This document shows, one piece after another, positions 35,701 through 43,592 of a stretch of 64,000 nucleotides of DNA; positions within the stretch are counted from its first letter, which is position 1, and every line of letters starts with the position of its first letter. Position numbers and translations under genes: made by a program. Below the pieces are notes generated by a model. The model was not told where the DNA came from and searched no databases. It saw only the letters and a program-made list of their open reading frames with translations. This stretch comes from CAZFLM01 sp964519955 (GTDB taxonomy: Bacteria > Armatimonadota > Chthonomonadetes > Chthonomonadales > CAJBBX01): positions 5,318 to 69,317 of the forward strand of contig CAZFLM010000032.1 in NCBI GenBank assembly GCA_964519955.1, in the 5' to 3' direction.

Positions 35701-36608
35701 ACGCCTACAAGGGCGGCAAGGTGCACCTGAAGGCGGTGCTGGCGAACGAGGACGTGCTCGCGCCCGGCGACTACCCGGTGCGCCTGACGGTCTACGCCCC
35801 CGACATGGCGCGCGTATTCGACAAGACCGTGAACGTGACGATCAAGGGGGCGCGCGGGTCCGAGCCGCCCTTCGTCATCCCGTTCTTCGCCGACGACGTG
35901 CCCATCGACGGCCCCGCCGGCACGTACCGCTTCACCGCGACCATGCTGAAGGGCGGCGCGCCCACCGGCGGCGAGGCCACGTTCCGGCTCGGTGATCCGG
36001 CCGCCCTGCCCCGCGCCGATCGCGACGTCGCGCTGTTCGGCGAGGACCGCGACCTCGCGCAGTGGCTCACGGAGCGCGGTGCGCGGGTCCACCCGTTCGA
36101 CACCACCGCCCCTGCCAGCGCCCTCATCGTCGTCACCGCGGCGGCGCCCGGCGACGAGGGCGCGTGGCGCCTGCTGAAGGAGCGCGTCGAGGCCGGCGCG
36201 ACGGCCGTCGTCCTCTGCCCGCAGGCGCTGCGCAAGGGCGAGGACTCGACCGGCTGGCTGCCGCTGCCCACCCGCGGCGCGGTGACGTCCATCTATAGCT
36301 GGCTCTACCTGAAGGACGAGTGGTCGAAGGCGCACCCGTACTTCGCGGGCCTGCCCAGCGGCGGGCTGATGGACTACGCGGTGTACCGCGACCTGATCCC
36401 CGACCTCGCGTTCGTCGGCCTCGACGCGCCGGACGAGGCCATCGCCGGGGCGATCAAGGCGTCGCAGGATTACGCCTCCGGCCTGATGCTCTCGGTCCAC
36501 CGCCTCGGCGCGGGCCGCATCGTGCTGAACACGTTCCTCGTCCGCGAGAACCTGGGCCGCCTCCCGGCCGCGGACCGGCTGCTGGTGAACCTGGTGAACG
36601 GGGGGTAG
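32727..36608 (+). CDS. Secreted GH2-family glycosidase with N-terminal LamG-like module
   Basis: 1293 aa, signal peptide about 1-20. Residues 25-230 resemble a concanavalin/LamG fold (TFTIELRVKP, DRWQHLAIVKAADRARVYLDG, AGEIADVRIWDRPRS). GH2 sugar-binding domain from about 350 (ADVWVNGKHVGGHEGG), immunoglobulin-like domain, then the TIM barrel from about 640 (FRLNGRRIYIRSSH). Catalytic acid/base Glu752 in WGLLNETPDG and nucleophile Glu861 in LTEYGIGS are intact. A C-terminal 330 residues include an Ig-like and a GATase-like region (VALFGEDRDLAQWL). Likely beta-galactosidase, mannosidase or glucuronidase activity. Longer than classical GH2 enzymes. Confidence 0.92.
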   Translation: MHWMLLAALGLGLAAAAQGQDDRAGLLLEYALRGNLSDTSGNRQDAHIAGNPAGVAVTPEGLRCAGGGWLDTGTNLPGLADTFTIELRVKPAAKQRPYADILGNHENEFRGFAIQQEGSQTNRYYFTYGDGRSWFYTPLFALAPDRWQHLAIVKAADRARVYLDGLLVSTTPATRPLVPSKTPFLIGLGISGPDRTFAGEIADVRIWDRPRSFRSTLPAEQQVAIFAASGRIACEPSARWGLFRAGEGNTLRFSADPEAVPLAIGRIDLAMALQDDQGERRTLPAIELRRETGFAATLRLPNAPGYRKLTWRPSVEVADKRTGLVAGGLHYCLLQGEPTAAPRKEKTVPASAGSWTPSRVESLDGEWLLATDPKNEGRDQRWFDNARPGAVKTRVPWVIQDRFPGYHGVAWYWREVRSEAGAPGARRLLSFEAVDYLADVWVNGKHVGGHEGGETPFVLDVTDVLKPGAPNLIAVRVLNPTTTPIDGMTLANTPHRAKCLPYTAGGSHNHGGIVGSVALETVPPVWVEDLYAQPSPATGAVRIRLTLHNATAKPADLRADLSIAPAAIGDTIDAVTVRRRVKPGSTVVETELRVPNPRKWDLHDPFLYRVTARTVAGGLGQERSVRIGFRDFRLERGYFRLNGRRIYIRSSHTVNAMPVGLQVPFDPGLFRRDLVLMKTMGFNMIRFIWGGARPEQLEACDEIGIMAYVEHSASNPFQITPQMEERFDLSLGETIRQHRNHPSVAIWGLLNETPDGPYFRHAVSTLPLVRSLDPTRVVLLNSGRWDGQRDIGSVCNPGAAGWDGYLGGEGPVRSATGMSGPGGYTQQMGDVHAYPRVPHTAETVDWLATFGKEDHPIFLTEYGIGSAVDLWRLVRTFEQIGHPDAEDARFYRQKLDQFLADWERWKLAECFGEPQRFFAASLEKVAGQRTLGLNAIRANPNLLGHSVTGMMDHVDCGEGLFTLFRELKPGTTDAMAQAWAPLRLCLFAEPQNAYKGGKVHLKAVLANEDVLAPGDYPVRLTVYAPDMARVFDKTVNVTIKGARGSEPPFVIPFFADDVPIDGPAGTYRFTATMLKGGAPTGGEATFRLGDPAALPRADRDVALFGEDRDLAQWLTERGARVHPFDTTAPASALIVVTAAAPGDEGAWRLLKERVEAGATAVVLCPQALRKGEDSTGWLPLPTRGAVTSIYSWLYLKDEWSKAHPYFAGLPSGGLMDYAVYRDLIPDLAFVGLDAPDEAIAGAIKASQDYASGLMLSVHRLGAGRIVLNTFLVRENLGRLPAADRLLVNLVNGG

Positions 36609-36632
36609 GGCGAAGCGGCCAGTTAGGGCAAA

Positions 36633-36728
36633 TACCCGGCGGGGCACGGAGGCCCCGGCCTACGCACACAGCATCACGCACCGCCAGCCCGTGGGGCGCG
36701 CCCTCCGCGGCGCGCCGGGAACGCGGAA
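36633..36728 (-). repeat. R4 repeat copy downstream of the GH2 gene
   Basis: About 96 bp, the reverse complement of the unit at 63757-63880: shared ACCCGGCGGGGC(A/G)CGGAGGCC at one end and GTGGGGCGCGCCCTCCGCGG with GCGCCGGGAA at the other. It starts 25 bases past the stop of the GH2 gene. The segments with GGCGCGCC are nearly self-complementary. Confidence 0.8.
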
Positions 36729-36756
36729 GCACCGACGAGCCAAGGGAGTCACACCC

Positions 36757-38223
36757 ATGATGCCCCTACCCCAGGTCCTGATCTGCGCGCCCGAGGGCGA
36801 ACTGGGCGACGAGGACGCGATCGTCCTCGCGCTGGTGCGCGCCGGCTACCCGCTGCACATCGTGCGCACCCGCGACGAGTTGATGGCCGAACTGCCCGCG
36901 ACGCCCGAGCGCGGCCGCCTGCTGCTCGTACGCCCGACCGCCGCAGCCGGGGTGCCCGACGATCGCGACGGCTACATGGAGTTCCTCCGAGCCTATTCGC
37001 GCGCACGCGAGCGCAGTCGGACCTGGCTCTTCCTCATCACCAGCCGTGGCGACCCGTTCTTCATGTCCGCAGGCGACCTCGTCACCGCCTACCTCGCGGC
37101 GCCGGCCAGCCCCAAGGAGCTGCTCTCCTTCGTGACGCGGGCCGGGGCTGGCCGGGAGTTGCCCCGCGTGGAGATCCGCGACGCCGAGCCCATTCGTTTC
37201 CGCGGCGCGAACAGCCCATCGCCCGACGAGCCCGGAGAGTGCGACTGCAACTGCCCGGCCTACTGGGAGGGCGACCGGCTGCACGTGCTGAACTCGGCGG
37301 GCCACCCGTGGCGCATCTCCGGCAGCGGCGTGGCGCACCTCGACGAGGGGTACGTGCGCTGCGAGTTCGACAACGTGGTGCAGGGAGGGCGCTGGATCGA
37401 GTCGGTCCACTGGTTCGGCAAGCCGAAGCGGCTGTACGGCTGGTACCACCTGGAGCCCTGGGGCCTGATGCCGGAGCGCCCCGAGCTGACCGCCCCGAGG
37501 ATCGGCGCGTGCCGCTCGGACGACGGCGGGGTCACGTGGCAGGACCTCGGCATCGTCATCGAGGGGCGGGCGGACGAGCTGCGGCTCGATACGCGCAACC
37601 GTTACTTCGCGGGCGGCACGGGCGACTTCAGCGTGGTCTACCACGAGATGGGCGGCACGCTCTACTTCCACTTCGGCGTCTACGGGCGGCGGGAGGAGCA
37701 GGGGGTGTGCGTGGCCCGCATGCGCTGGAAGCACCTCGACGACCCGGTCGGCCACGTGGAGCGCTGGTGCGACGGCGATTGGGGCGAGCCGGGCCTCGGC
37801 GGGCGCTCCACCCCCATCTTCCCCGCCGCCACCGACTGGCACGCCGAGGGCGCCGACGCGTTCTGGGGGCCGTCGGTCCACTACAACGCGCACGCCGGCT
37901 GGGTGATGCTGCTGAACCGGGCGTGCAACGCGGAGTGGAAGCAGGAGGGCGTCTACGCCTCCTTCTCCCACGGCATCTGGAGCCCGAAGCACTGGTCGCC
38001 GCCCGTCCGCATTATGGACCCGATCCGCGCGGACGGCTGGTATCCGCAGGTCGTGGGGCTCCAAGATCAGGAAGGCACGATCGACTGGCGCGGCACCGAT
38101 CAACTCGCCGGCCAGACCGCCCGCCTCTTCATCCGCGGCGAGTCGCGATGGGAGATCACGCTCCGGCGGGCGGTGGCGACCAGACGAGGAATGCGCGAAA
38201 CCCGCGGCGAACCACAGCCGTAG
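36757..38223 (+). CDS. Degenerate receiver-like domain fused to glycosidase/sialidase-type propeller
   Basis: 488 aa from the ATG at 36757 (AAGGGAG upstream); no signal peptide. Residues 5-130 have the alternating strand-helix order of a CheY-like receiver (LICAPEGELGDEDAIVLALVRAGY; LHIVRTRDELMAEL; GRLLLVRPTA; TWLFLITSRGD; AAPASPKELLSFV), but the phospho-Asp position reads VRP and the late KP reads AP, so it should not be phosphorylated. Residues 150-470 form a propeller with Asp-box-like SDDGGVTWQDLG and WSPPVRIMDPI, similar to GH43/sialidase-like families. The substrate is unknown. A cytoplasmic glycosidase-like protein with a pseudo-receiver is unusual. Confidence 0.75.
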   Translation: MMPLPQVLICAPEGELGDEDAIVLALVRAGYPLHIVRTRDELMAELPATPERGRLLLVRPTAAAGVPDDRDGYMEFLRAYSRARERSRTWLFLITSRGDPFFMSAGDLVTAYLAAPASPKELLSFVTRAGAGRELPRVEIRDAEPIRFRGANSPSPDEPGECDCNCPAYWEGDRLHVLNSAGHPWRISGSGVAHLDEGYVRCEFDNVVQGGRWIESVHWFGKPKRLYGWYHLEPWGLMPERPELTAPRIGACRSDDGGVTWQDLGIVIEGRADELRLDTRNRYFAGGTGDFSVVYHEMGGTLYFHFGVYGRREEQGVCVARMRWKHLDDPVGHVERWCDGDWGEPGLGGRSTPIFPAATDWHAEGADAFWGPSVHYNAHAGWVMLLNRACNAEWKQEGVYASFSHGIWSPKHWSPPVRIMDPIRADGWYPQVVGLQDQEGTIDWRGTDQLAGQTARLFIRGESRWEITLRRAVATRRGMRETRGEPQP

Positions 38224-38272
38224 GTCCTGGGGGGGACGAGCCGAGCATCTGCCATGCCGCGGAGGATCGTCT

Positions 38273-39700
38273 ATGAAACTGCGTCTCGTCGCACTTGTCG
38301 CTCTCGTCGTCTGCGCCGCGGTGGGCCTGTACATCCATGCGGATGGCGGGCTCGACGAGTATCTCCGGCGCCCACCCCTGCTCGATCCCTCTACGCCCGC
38401 CACCCAGGACGGCTACACACTGGTCGAGATGCGCCGCCTACCTCGGCCCAGTGAGCCGATCTGCTACGGTCCAGATCGCTCGGCGTTCCAGTTCTCGCCC
38501 CAGGGCTATGGGGGCAGCGCGCTCTGGATTGGCTCCACGCACCTGCCCGCGGCCGAGAACTACCCGAACAGCCCATGCAGCTTCGCGGGAACGCTCAGAC
38601 CGGGCGAGAAGGAGACGCCGGTCAGGGCCTATGCGCGCAACACTCGGGTCACCGGTACCGCCTCGAATGGCGACGTGTTCCCACTCGAGTGGTGGCTGAT
38701 GAGTGGCAAAGAGGGCGAGTTCCTCATGGTCCAGTTGCCGGCGGGCTACCCGGACACCTACCGCTACATCGACGTGAGCCTGGCCGATGCCGCCGGCCAC
38801 AAGGCCCGCTGGCGCATCGCCCGGCTGCCGAAGATGACCCGGGCGCTGCCACAGACCGCGAAGGTGGTCGATCATGCGGCAGTGGCCGGCTTCGACGTGC
38901 GCGTCGCTGCCCGCTGGAGTGGCTCGATGACCGGCTGCCTCGAGCCCGACATCGTCGCCACCGCGCCGCCTGGAGCGGAGCACCAGTGGGAGCTGGCGTG
39001 CAGCACGCCGATCAGGATGGAGTGGCAGCCCCTGCGCATCGCCGATAGGGTTAACCACCCCCATGGCACGATGCACCCCTCTTTCACGCACGGTCGCGCT
39101 GAGATGCGCGGGTCGGGCTCCGACTCCTACACGCCGTACCCGCAAGCCAACCGGTTCTGCCGGCTGGATGTGGCGGTGCGCCAGTACGAGACCTACTCGG
39201 AGACGATCACCTTCAGGGACGTGACCGTGACGGGCAATGGCATCGGTGAGCTGGACACTACCGGCCCCGACACTCTCACTACTCCAAGTGGGCTCGTCGT
39301 GACGCTGTCGCATGCGTACCCACGGAACGAGCGCACGCCGGCCACGTTGACGGCCAACACGCAGGTCCAGTTCCGCCTGCTCGTTCCGCAGGCCAATGAG
39401 AAGCTCGTCCTTCCCAAGTGCCCCCTCGCCAGGCAGTTCCACCGCCCCGTTAGCGTGAGGTTCGATGGGCCGCCGGGCGCCGCGACACACATGTGGAGTT
39501 CATCGGGCAAGGAACGCCAAGGGCTGTTCGAGCTGCCCAAGGGCGCGCCGCGGTTCTACAGGGAGTTCCCGGTTACGGTGACCTACCGCGTGGACCTGCA
39601 GTCCTACCCGATGACCTTCACGGTGCCCATCGGTCCCGCTCGACCAGTACACCGGCGTCCAGTCGCAGTGGCGGCCGCGCCAAAGGAGGCCCAGCAGTGA
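38273..39700 (+). CDS. Exported protein, tandem family member 1
   Basis: 475 aa, N-terminal hydrophobic segment (about 3-22) as signal or anchor. GCGGAGGATCG precedes the ATG. Not recognised. Shared landmarks with the next two genes: STPATQDGYTL near 42, ASNGDVFPLEWWLMSGKEG, YIDVSLADAAGHKARW (about 165-180), a segment ending RQYETYSETITFRDV, TPSGLVVTL, LPKGAPRF and the terminal VTYRVDLQSYPMTFTVPIG. Predominantly beta strands by residue pattern. Stop overlaps the next start by GTGA (39697-39700), which implies translational coupling. Confidence 0.75.
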   Translation: MKLRLVALVALVVCAAVGLYIHADGGLDEYLRRPPLLDPSTPATQDGYTLVEMRRLPRPSEPICYGPDRSAFQFSPQGYGGSALWIGSTHLPAAENYPNSPCSFAGTLRPGEKETPVRAYARNTRVTGTASNGDVFPLEWWLMSGKEGEFLMVQLPAGYPDTYRYIDVSLADAAGHKARWRIARLPKMTRALPQTAKVVDHAAVAGFDVRVAARWSGSMTGCLEPDIVATAPPGAEHQWELACSTPIRMEWQPLRIADRVNHPHGTMHPSFTHGRAEMRGSGSDSYTPYPQANRFCRLDVAVRQYETYSETITFRDVTVTGNGIGELDTTGPDTLTTPSGLVVTLSHAYPRNERTPATLTANTQVQFRLLVPQANEKLVLPKCPLARQFHRPVSVRFDGPPGAATHMWSSSGKERQGLFELPKGAPRFYREFPVTVTYRVDLQSYPMTFTVPIGPARPVHRRPVAVAAAPKEAQQ

Positions 39701-41094
39701 CCCGACGCAGCAGACTCGCCCTCCTCCTGGGCCTTGGCGCCATCATCGTCGAGGCTGCGTGCGCGCTCCAGGCGCTTGCCGACGCCCCGCCGCTGCTCGA
39801 CCGATCGACGCCCGCCACCCAGGACGGGTACACGCTGACGCGCATCTGGCGGATGCCCGCACGCCAGGTGTCGTCCTCCTCCGGCCCAGAGCGCTCCGCC
39901 TACGAGTTCTACCCCCAGGGCCCCGGCGGCTTCGCGATCTGGATCTCGTCGCCCTACCTGCCCCAGCAGAAGAGCTACCCGAACGCGCCCTCCGGATGGC
40001 TGATCAGCGGGAAGCGCACCCACCCCGATACGCCGGTGCAGGCGTACGCGCGGAAGTTGCAGGTGACCGGGACGGCCTCGAACGGCGACATGTTCGCGCT
40101 CGATCCGTGGCTGATGGCCGGCAAGGAAGGCCGGTTCGTCATGGTCCACCTGCCCGCCGGCTACTCGGGCGACTACCGCTTCATCGACGTGAGCCTGGCG
40201 GACGGGTCCGGCCACAAGGCCCGCTGGCGCTTCACGCGGCTGCCCGAGATGGTCCGCGTGATCCCGCAGCCAGTCCAGGTCACCGATTCGGCCACACGCG
40301 ACGGGATCAGCCTGAAGGCATCGGCCATGTGGAGCCACGCTTACGGGCTGCACCTCGAGCCGACGGTCGACGTGGCCCTCCCCGCCAAGGCCCGGAACAA
40401 GTGGGAACTGCGGATCAGCAGGCACTACGGCGGCGAGTGGGCTCCGGCGCTTGCGGCAGATAGACAGACCGCGGCATCCGGCACAGCGTACAGTCCGCTC
40501 AAGCCGGGCGCCAACCACATCACCGGCTGGCACCCCATCGCGGCCTTCCCCTACGTGCAGGCAAGCCGCCTCTGGCGGTTCAGCCCGGTGCTGGTGCAGT
40601 ACGAGACGCACGAGGAGACCATCGTCTTCCGCAGCGTGTCGCTCGACGAGACGGGCTCCCAGCTTCTCGTGGACCAGACGCAGACGCTGACAACCCCGAG
40701 CGGCCTTCGCGTCACGATGGCGGCCCAGTCGTTCCCCGGGTTCCGCAAGGCGAAGCAAGCGAGGCTCGCGCGCGATTCCCAGCCGAATCTGCGGCTCAGA
40801 ATCGATCAGAGCCAGGAGCGCTTCGCGCTGCCGGGCTGCCCCCTCGCGCAGCGCTACCACCTTCCGGTGAACGTCCGCTTCGTCCCGCCGCCCGCCGGCA
40901 AGGTGATGGGCCAGAGCACGAGCGGATCCGAGCGGCTCGACCTCTGGCAACTCCCCAAGGGCGCGCCGACGTTCTTCAAGGAGTTCCCGGTGAAGGTGGT
41001 CTACCGCGTCGACCTGAAGACCTACCCACTCACCTTCACGGTGCCGATCCGCGGGGCCGACCAACCCACGGCCTCGAAGGAGCCGCGCCGGTGA
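39697..41094 (+). CDS. Exported protein, tandem family member 2
   Basis: 465 aa from a GTG at 39697 with AAAGGAGG upstream inside the preceding gene. N-terminal hydrophobic segment about 6-27. Landmarks: STPATQDGYTLTRIWRMPAR, YIDVSLADGSGHKARWRF, YVQASRLWRF, TYETHEETIVFR-type sequence, TPSGLRVTMAAQ, LPKGAPTFFKEFPVKVV and YRVDLKTYPLTFTVPI. No catalytic motif seen. The frame extends back to 39493, but that part overlaps member 1. Stop and next start overlap by GTGA at 41091. The conserved core and divergent loops suggest paralogues with different partners or ligands. Confidence 0.75.
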   Translation: MTRRSRLALLLGLGAIIVEAACALQALADAPPLLDRSTPATQDGYTLTRIWRMPARQVSSSSGPERSAYEFYPQGPGGFAIWISSPYLPQQKSYPNAPSGWLISGKRTHPDTPVQAYARKLQVTGTASNGDMFALDPWLMAGKEGRFVMVHLPAGYSGDYRFIDVSLADGSGHKARWRFTRLPEMVRVIPQPVQVTDSATRDGISLKASAMWSHAYGLHLEPTVDVALPAKARNKWELRISRHYGGEWAPALAADRQTAASGTAYSPLKPGANHITGWHPIAAFPYVQASRLWRFSPVLVQYETHEETIVFRSVSLDETGSQLLVDQTQTLTTPSGLRVTMAAQSFPGFRKAKQARLARDSQPNLRLRIDQSQERFALPGCPLAQRYHLPVNVRFVPPPAGKVMGQSTSGSERLDLWQLPKGAPTFFKEFPVKVVYRVDLKTYPLTFTVPIRGADQPTASKEPRR

Positions 41095-42491
41095 CCCGCC
41101 GATACAGGCTCGCCCTTCTCGGTTACCTCGCAGTGGCAATCGCCGCGGCCTGCTTCGTCTACCAACGCGGCGGCGTTGCGCAGGCGTTCGGGCTCGCGCC
41201 CAGGCTGGACAGATCGACGCCGGCCGCGCAGAACGGGTACACGTTGGCGTATGTGCGCGCGCCGAGGACGCCCAGCGCGGCGTCCCACAACCAGCCGCAG
41301 TCCGTCTTCGACCTCTGGGCGGGCACCCCCGACGCGGTCGGGCTCTGGATCACCTCGCCGCATCTCCCGCCCGCGCGGCACTACTCGGCCGAGGGCATGC
41401 AGGCAGACGCGTCTGAGGCCAGCGCACCGGAACGGGCTGCCATGGACGCGTACCGCCGCTCCACCAAGATCACGGGCATCGCGTCCAACGGCGACACCTT
41501 CCCCCTGCCCTGGGGCCTCGTCGAGGGCCGGGAGGGCAAGTTCCTCTGGGTGCACTTCCCGGACAGCTACTCGGGCGAGTACAAGTACATCGACGTAAGC
41601 CTGGCCGACGGCGGGGGCCGCAAGGCGCGCTGGCGAGTCGCGGGCCTTCCGCGCATGGTGCGGGCGCTCCCGCGCAACCCGACGATCGTCGACAAGGCCG
41701 AGCGCGACGGGATCGAGGTAACAGCAGAGGCGAGGTGGTGGCGCGGGCGATCGCACTTGAGCGCCGACCCTGTGGTCCACGCCGTGCTCCCTAAGGGCGC
41801 CACGCACCGGTGGGAGCTATGCGTCGGCAGCGGCCTGACCTTCGAGTGGGAGCGACCCGGTAGGAAGCCGGGCCTCATGACGAGCTACTGCTCCAGGCGG
41901 CTGCAGCCGGGAAGCAACACGGCGTCAGGCTCAACCAGCGACGCCTGGCGCCCGTACACACAGGCCAACCGATACTGCCGCTTCCCAGCAACGCTGCGCC
42001 AGTACGAGACTCACGAGGAGACCGTGACCTTCAGGAACGTGGTCACGTCGTCTGGCGTCGAAGCGCCCGCGCAGATGGTCGTGACCCCGAGCGGGCTTCG
42101 CGTGACGATGATGCGTCCGCTCAGCGTGGGCACCGTGCCGCCGATGCGGCCGGGCGGCGCGCGCCAGTCGGAGCTGTGCCTGAAAGTTGAGGCAGACGGC
42201 GAGCGTATTCACCTGCCCGAGTGTCCGCTCGACAAGCGGTACCACCTGCCTGTATCGGCAACGCTAAGCGCCGCGCCGCCGCTGCAAGGCTGGGAGTACG
42301 GCCGTGCGGGCACCAACATCAGGCTCCTGGCGCTCACACTGCCCAAAGGCTCGATCGCAGCGCTCAAGGAGCTGCCGATCCAGGTCACCTACCGCGTCGA
42401 CCTGAAGACGTACCCGATGACCTTCACCGTGCCGATCACGGAGAAGAGCGCGCTGGTTCCAGTCTGCGCCCAGCCGGCCGCCACCCGCTAG
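41091..42491 (+). CDS. Exported protein, tandem family member 3
   Basis: 466 aa from a GTG at 41091, with GGAGCC ten bases ahead. N-terminal hydrophobic segment about 5-26. Landmarks: STPAAQNGYTLAYV, YIDVSLADGGGRKARWRV, TQANRYCRFPATLRQYE, THEETVTFRNVV, TPSGLRVTMMRP, LPKGSIAALKELPIQVTYR, DLKTYPMTFTVPI. It differs from the others in a longer middle with four Cys. It ends at TAG 42489-42491, which interlocks with the stop of the convergent amidohydrolase in CTAG. Confidence 0.75.
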   Translation: MTRRYRLALLGYLAVAIAAACFVYQRGGVAQAFGLAPRLDRSTPAAQNGYTLAYVRAPRTPSAASHNQPQSVFDLWAGTPDAVGLWITSPHLPPARHYSAEGMQADASEASAPERAAMDAYRRSTKITGIASNGDTFPLPWGLVEGREGKFLWVHFPDSYSGEYKYIDVSLADGGGRKARWRVAGLPRMVRALPRNPTIVDKAERDGIEVTAEARWWRGRSHLSADPVVHAVLPKGATHRWELCVGSGLTFEWERPGRKPGLMTSYCSRRLQPGSNTASGSTSDAWRPYTQANRYCRFPATLRQYETHEETVTFRNVVTSSGVEAPAQMVVTPSGLRVTMMRPLSVGTVPPMRPGGARQSELCLKVEADGERIHLPECPLDKRYHLPVSATLSAAPPLQGWEYGRAGTNIRLLALTLPKGSIAALKELPIQVTYRVDLKTYPMTFTVPITEKSALVPVCAQPAATR

Positions 42492-43309
42492 TCCGGCGCC
42501 GCGTGGAACGCCTCGCACGCGCCCCAGAAGAACGTGTCGATCTGCTCCTCGGTGAGCCCCATCACGTTGCGGAGGATCGTGAGGTCCTTCGCGACGTGCT
42601 CGGGCGCCATGCCCGGCATGCTGGCCGGCGTGCCATCGACCCCGAACATCAGGTGGCCCATGCCGCAGAAGGGCGCCGCCTTGCGCAGCGCCTCCTCGCG
42701 CCAGGCGTCCGGCGTGCCGCGGCACGTGTCGATCCACATCTGGCAGCGATCGGCCTGCCACCCCGCCTCCGACATGAAGTGGCCGTATACGGCGAGGCAC
42801 TCGTCCACCCAGGGCCACGAGATGTGCGCGAGCGAGAACCGCAGCCGGGGGAAGTGGACGAGCGCCTCGAAGAGCACGGGCCGGCAGAATCGGGAGCTAT
42901 CGCCGAAGCCGTACAGGATGCCAGAGTGGAACTGGATGGGCCGGCGCAGCTCCTGCATCTTGTCGTAGATCGGGAAGAGCAGCTCGTCGGTAGGCGCCCA
43001 GTGGTCGGGGATCATCTTGACGCCGCGCAGCCCGCGCTCGCCGATGCCGTACTCCAGCTCCTCCACCATGCCCGGCGCGCGCGGCTCCGCCCAGACCATG
43101 CCGTAGATGCGATCCGGGTCAGCGGCCTGCAGCGCGGCGATGTGGTCGATGGACGCGCGCACCGCCTCCCGCGTGAACTCCCCGCCGACAGGCCTCGGGT
43201 ACGCCGAGAACAGGTTCACCCGGTCCACCTTGGCCGCGTCCATCGACCGCAGCACCTGCTCACCCGTCTCGTCGCCCCGCGCATGGCAGTGGCAATCCCA
43301 AATTCGCAT
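42488..43309 (-). CDS. Amidohydrolase-2-type metal-dependent hydrolase
   Basis: 273 aa from the ATG at 43309 (AGGAG upstream). Starts MRIWDCHCHARG with the metal-binding HxH. FHSGILYG (about 125), LAHISWPW (His near 165) and FGVDGTP (Asp near 230) supply the other ligands of the family barrel. Cytoplasmic. The family contains decarboxylases and lactonases that act on aromatic or sugar acids; no residue shows the substrate. It shares CTAG at 42488-42491 with the convergent exported-protein gene, so the two stops overlap. Confidence 0.9.
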   Translation of the reverse strand: MRIWDCHCHARGDETGEQVLRSMDAAKVDRVNLFSAYPRPVGGEFTREAVRASIDHIAALQAADPDRIYGMVWAEPRAPGMVEELEYGIGERGLRGVKMIPDHWAPTDELLFPIYDKMQELRRPIQFHSGILYGFGDSSRFCRPVLFEALVHFPRLRFSLAHISWPWVDECLAVYGHFMSEAGWQADRCQMWIDTCRGTPDAWREEALRKAAPFCGMGHLMFGVDGTPASMPGMAPEHVAKDLTILRNVMGLTEEQIDTFFWGACEAFHAAPD

Positions 43310-43349
43310 GGTAGTGGCTCCTGTCGATCTCACGCGGCAACGGCCTGGC

Positions 43350-43592
43350 TCACCACAGAGACACCGAGATCGCCGAGGCCGCACAGAGAACGGCAACGAC
43401 ACGAGAGGATCGAGAGGCCATAGGCCCACGGCGCAGCCATCCCCTCACGAACACCTGCCGTCTTGCCCTTCCACTTGGTCGTTCTCTGTGCCCCCTCCGT
43501 GCCCTCTGCGTCTCTCTGGTGCGCCCGCCCTTGCCGCCATCCGCCGTCATCCGCCCACATCCGTGTTCATCTGTGGTTCCCAGCGCCCTTGA
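43350..43592. repeat. R2 and R1 interspersed repeats
   Basis: R2 at about 43350-43400 (CACCACAGAGACACCGAGA and GCACAGAGAACGG) has an inverted partner at 43481-43523 (GTTCTCTGTGCCCCCTCCG and CTGCGTCTCTCTGGTG). R1 lies at 43536-43592 (CATCCGCCGTCATCCGC, ATCCGTGTTCATCTGTGG, GCGCCCTTGAC), overlapping the last 26 bases of the gene ending at 43567. Confidence 0.75.

Noticed and set aside
32625..36647. 1340-codon open frame on the minus strand opposite the GH2 gene
   Set aside because: Antisense shadow of a gene with intact catalytic residues; composition is repetitive Arg/Ala/Val/His.
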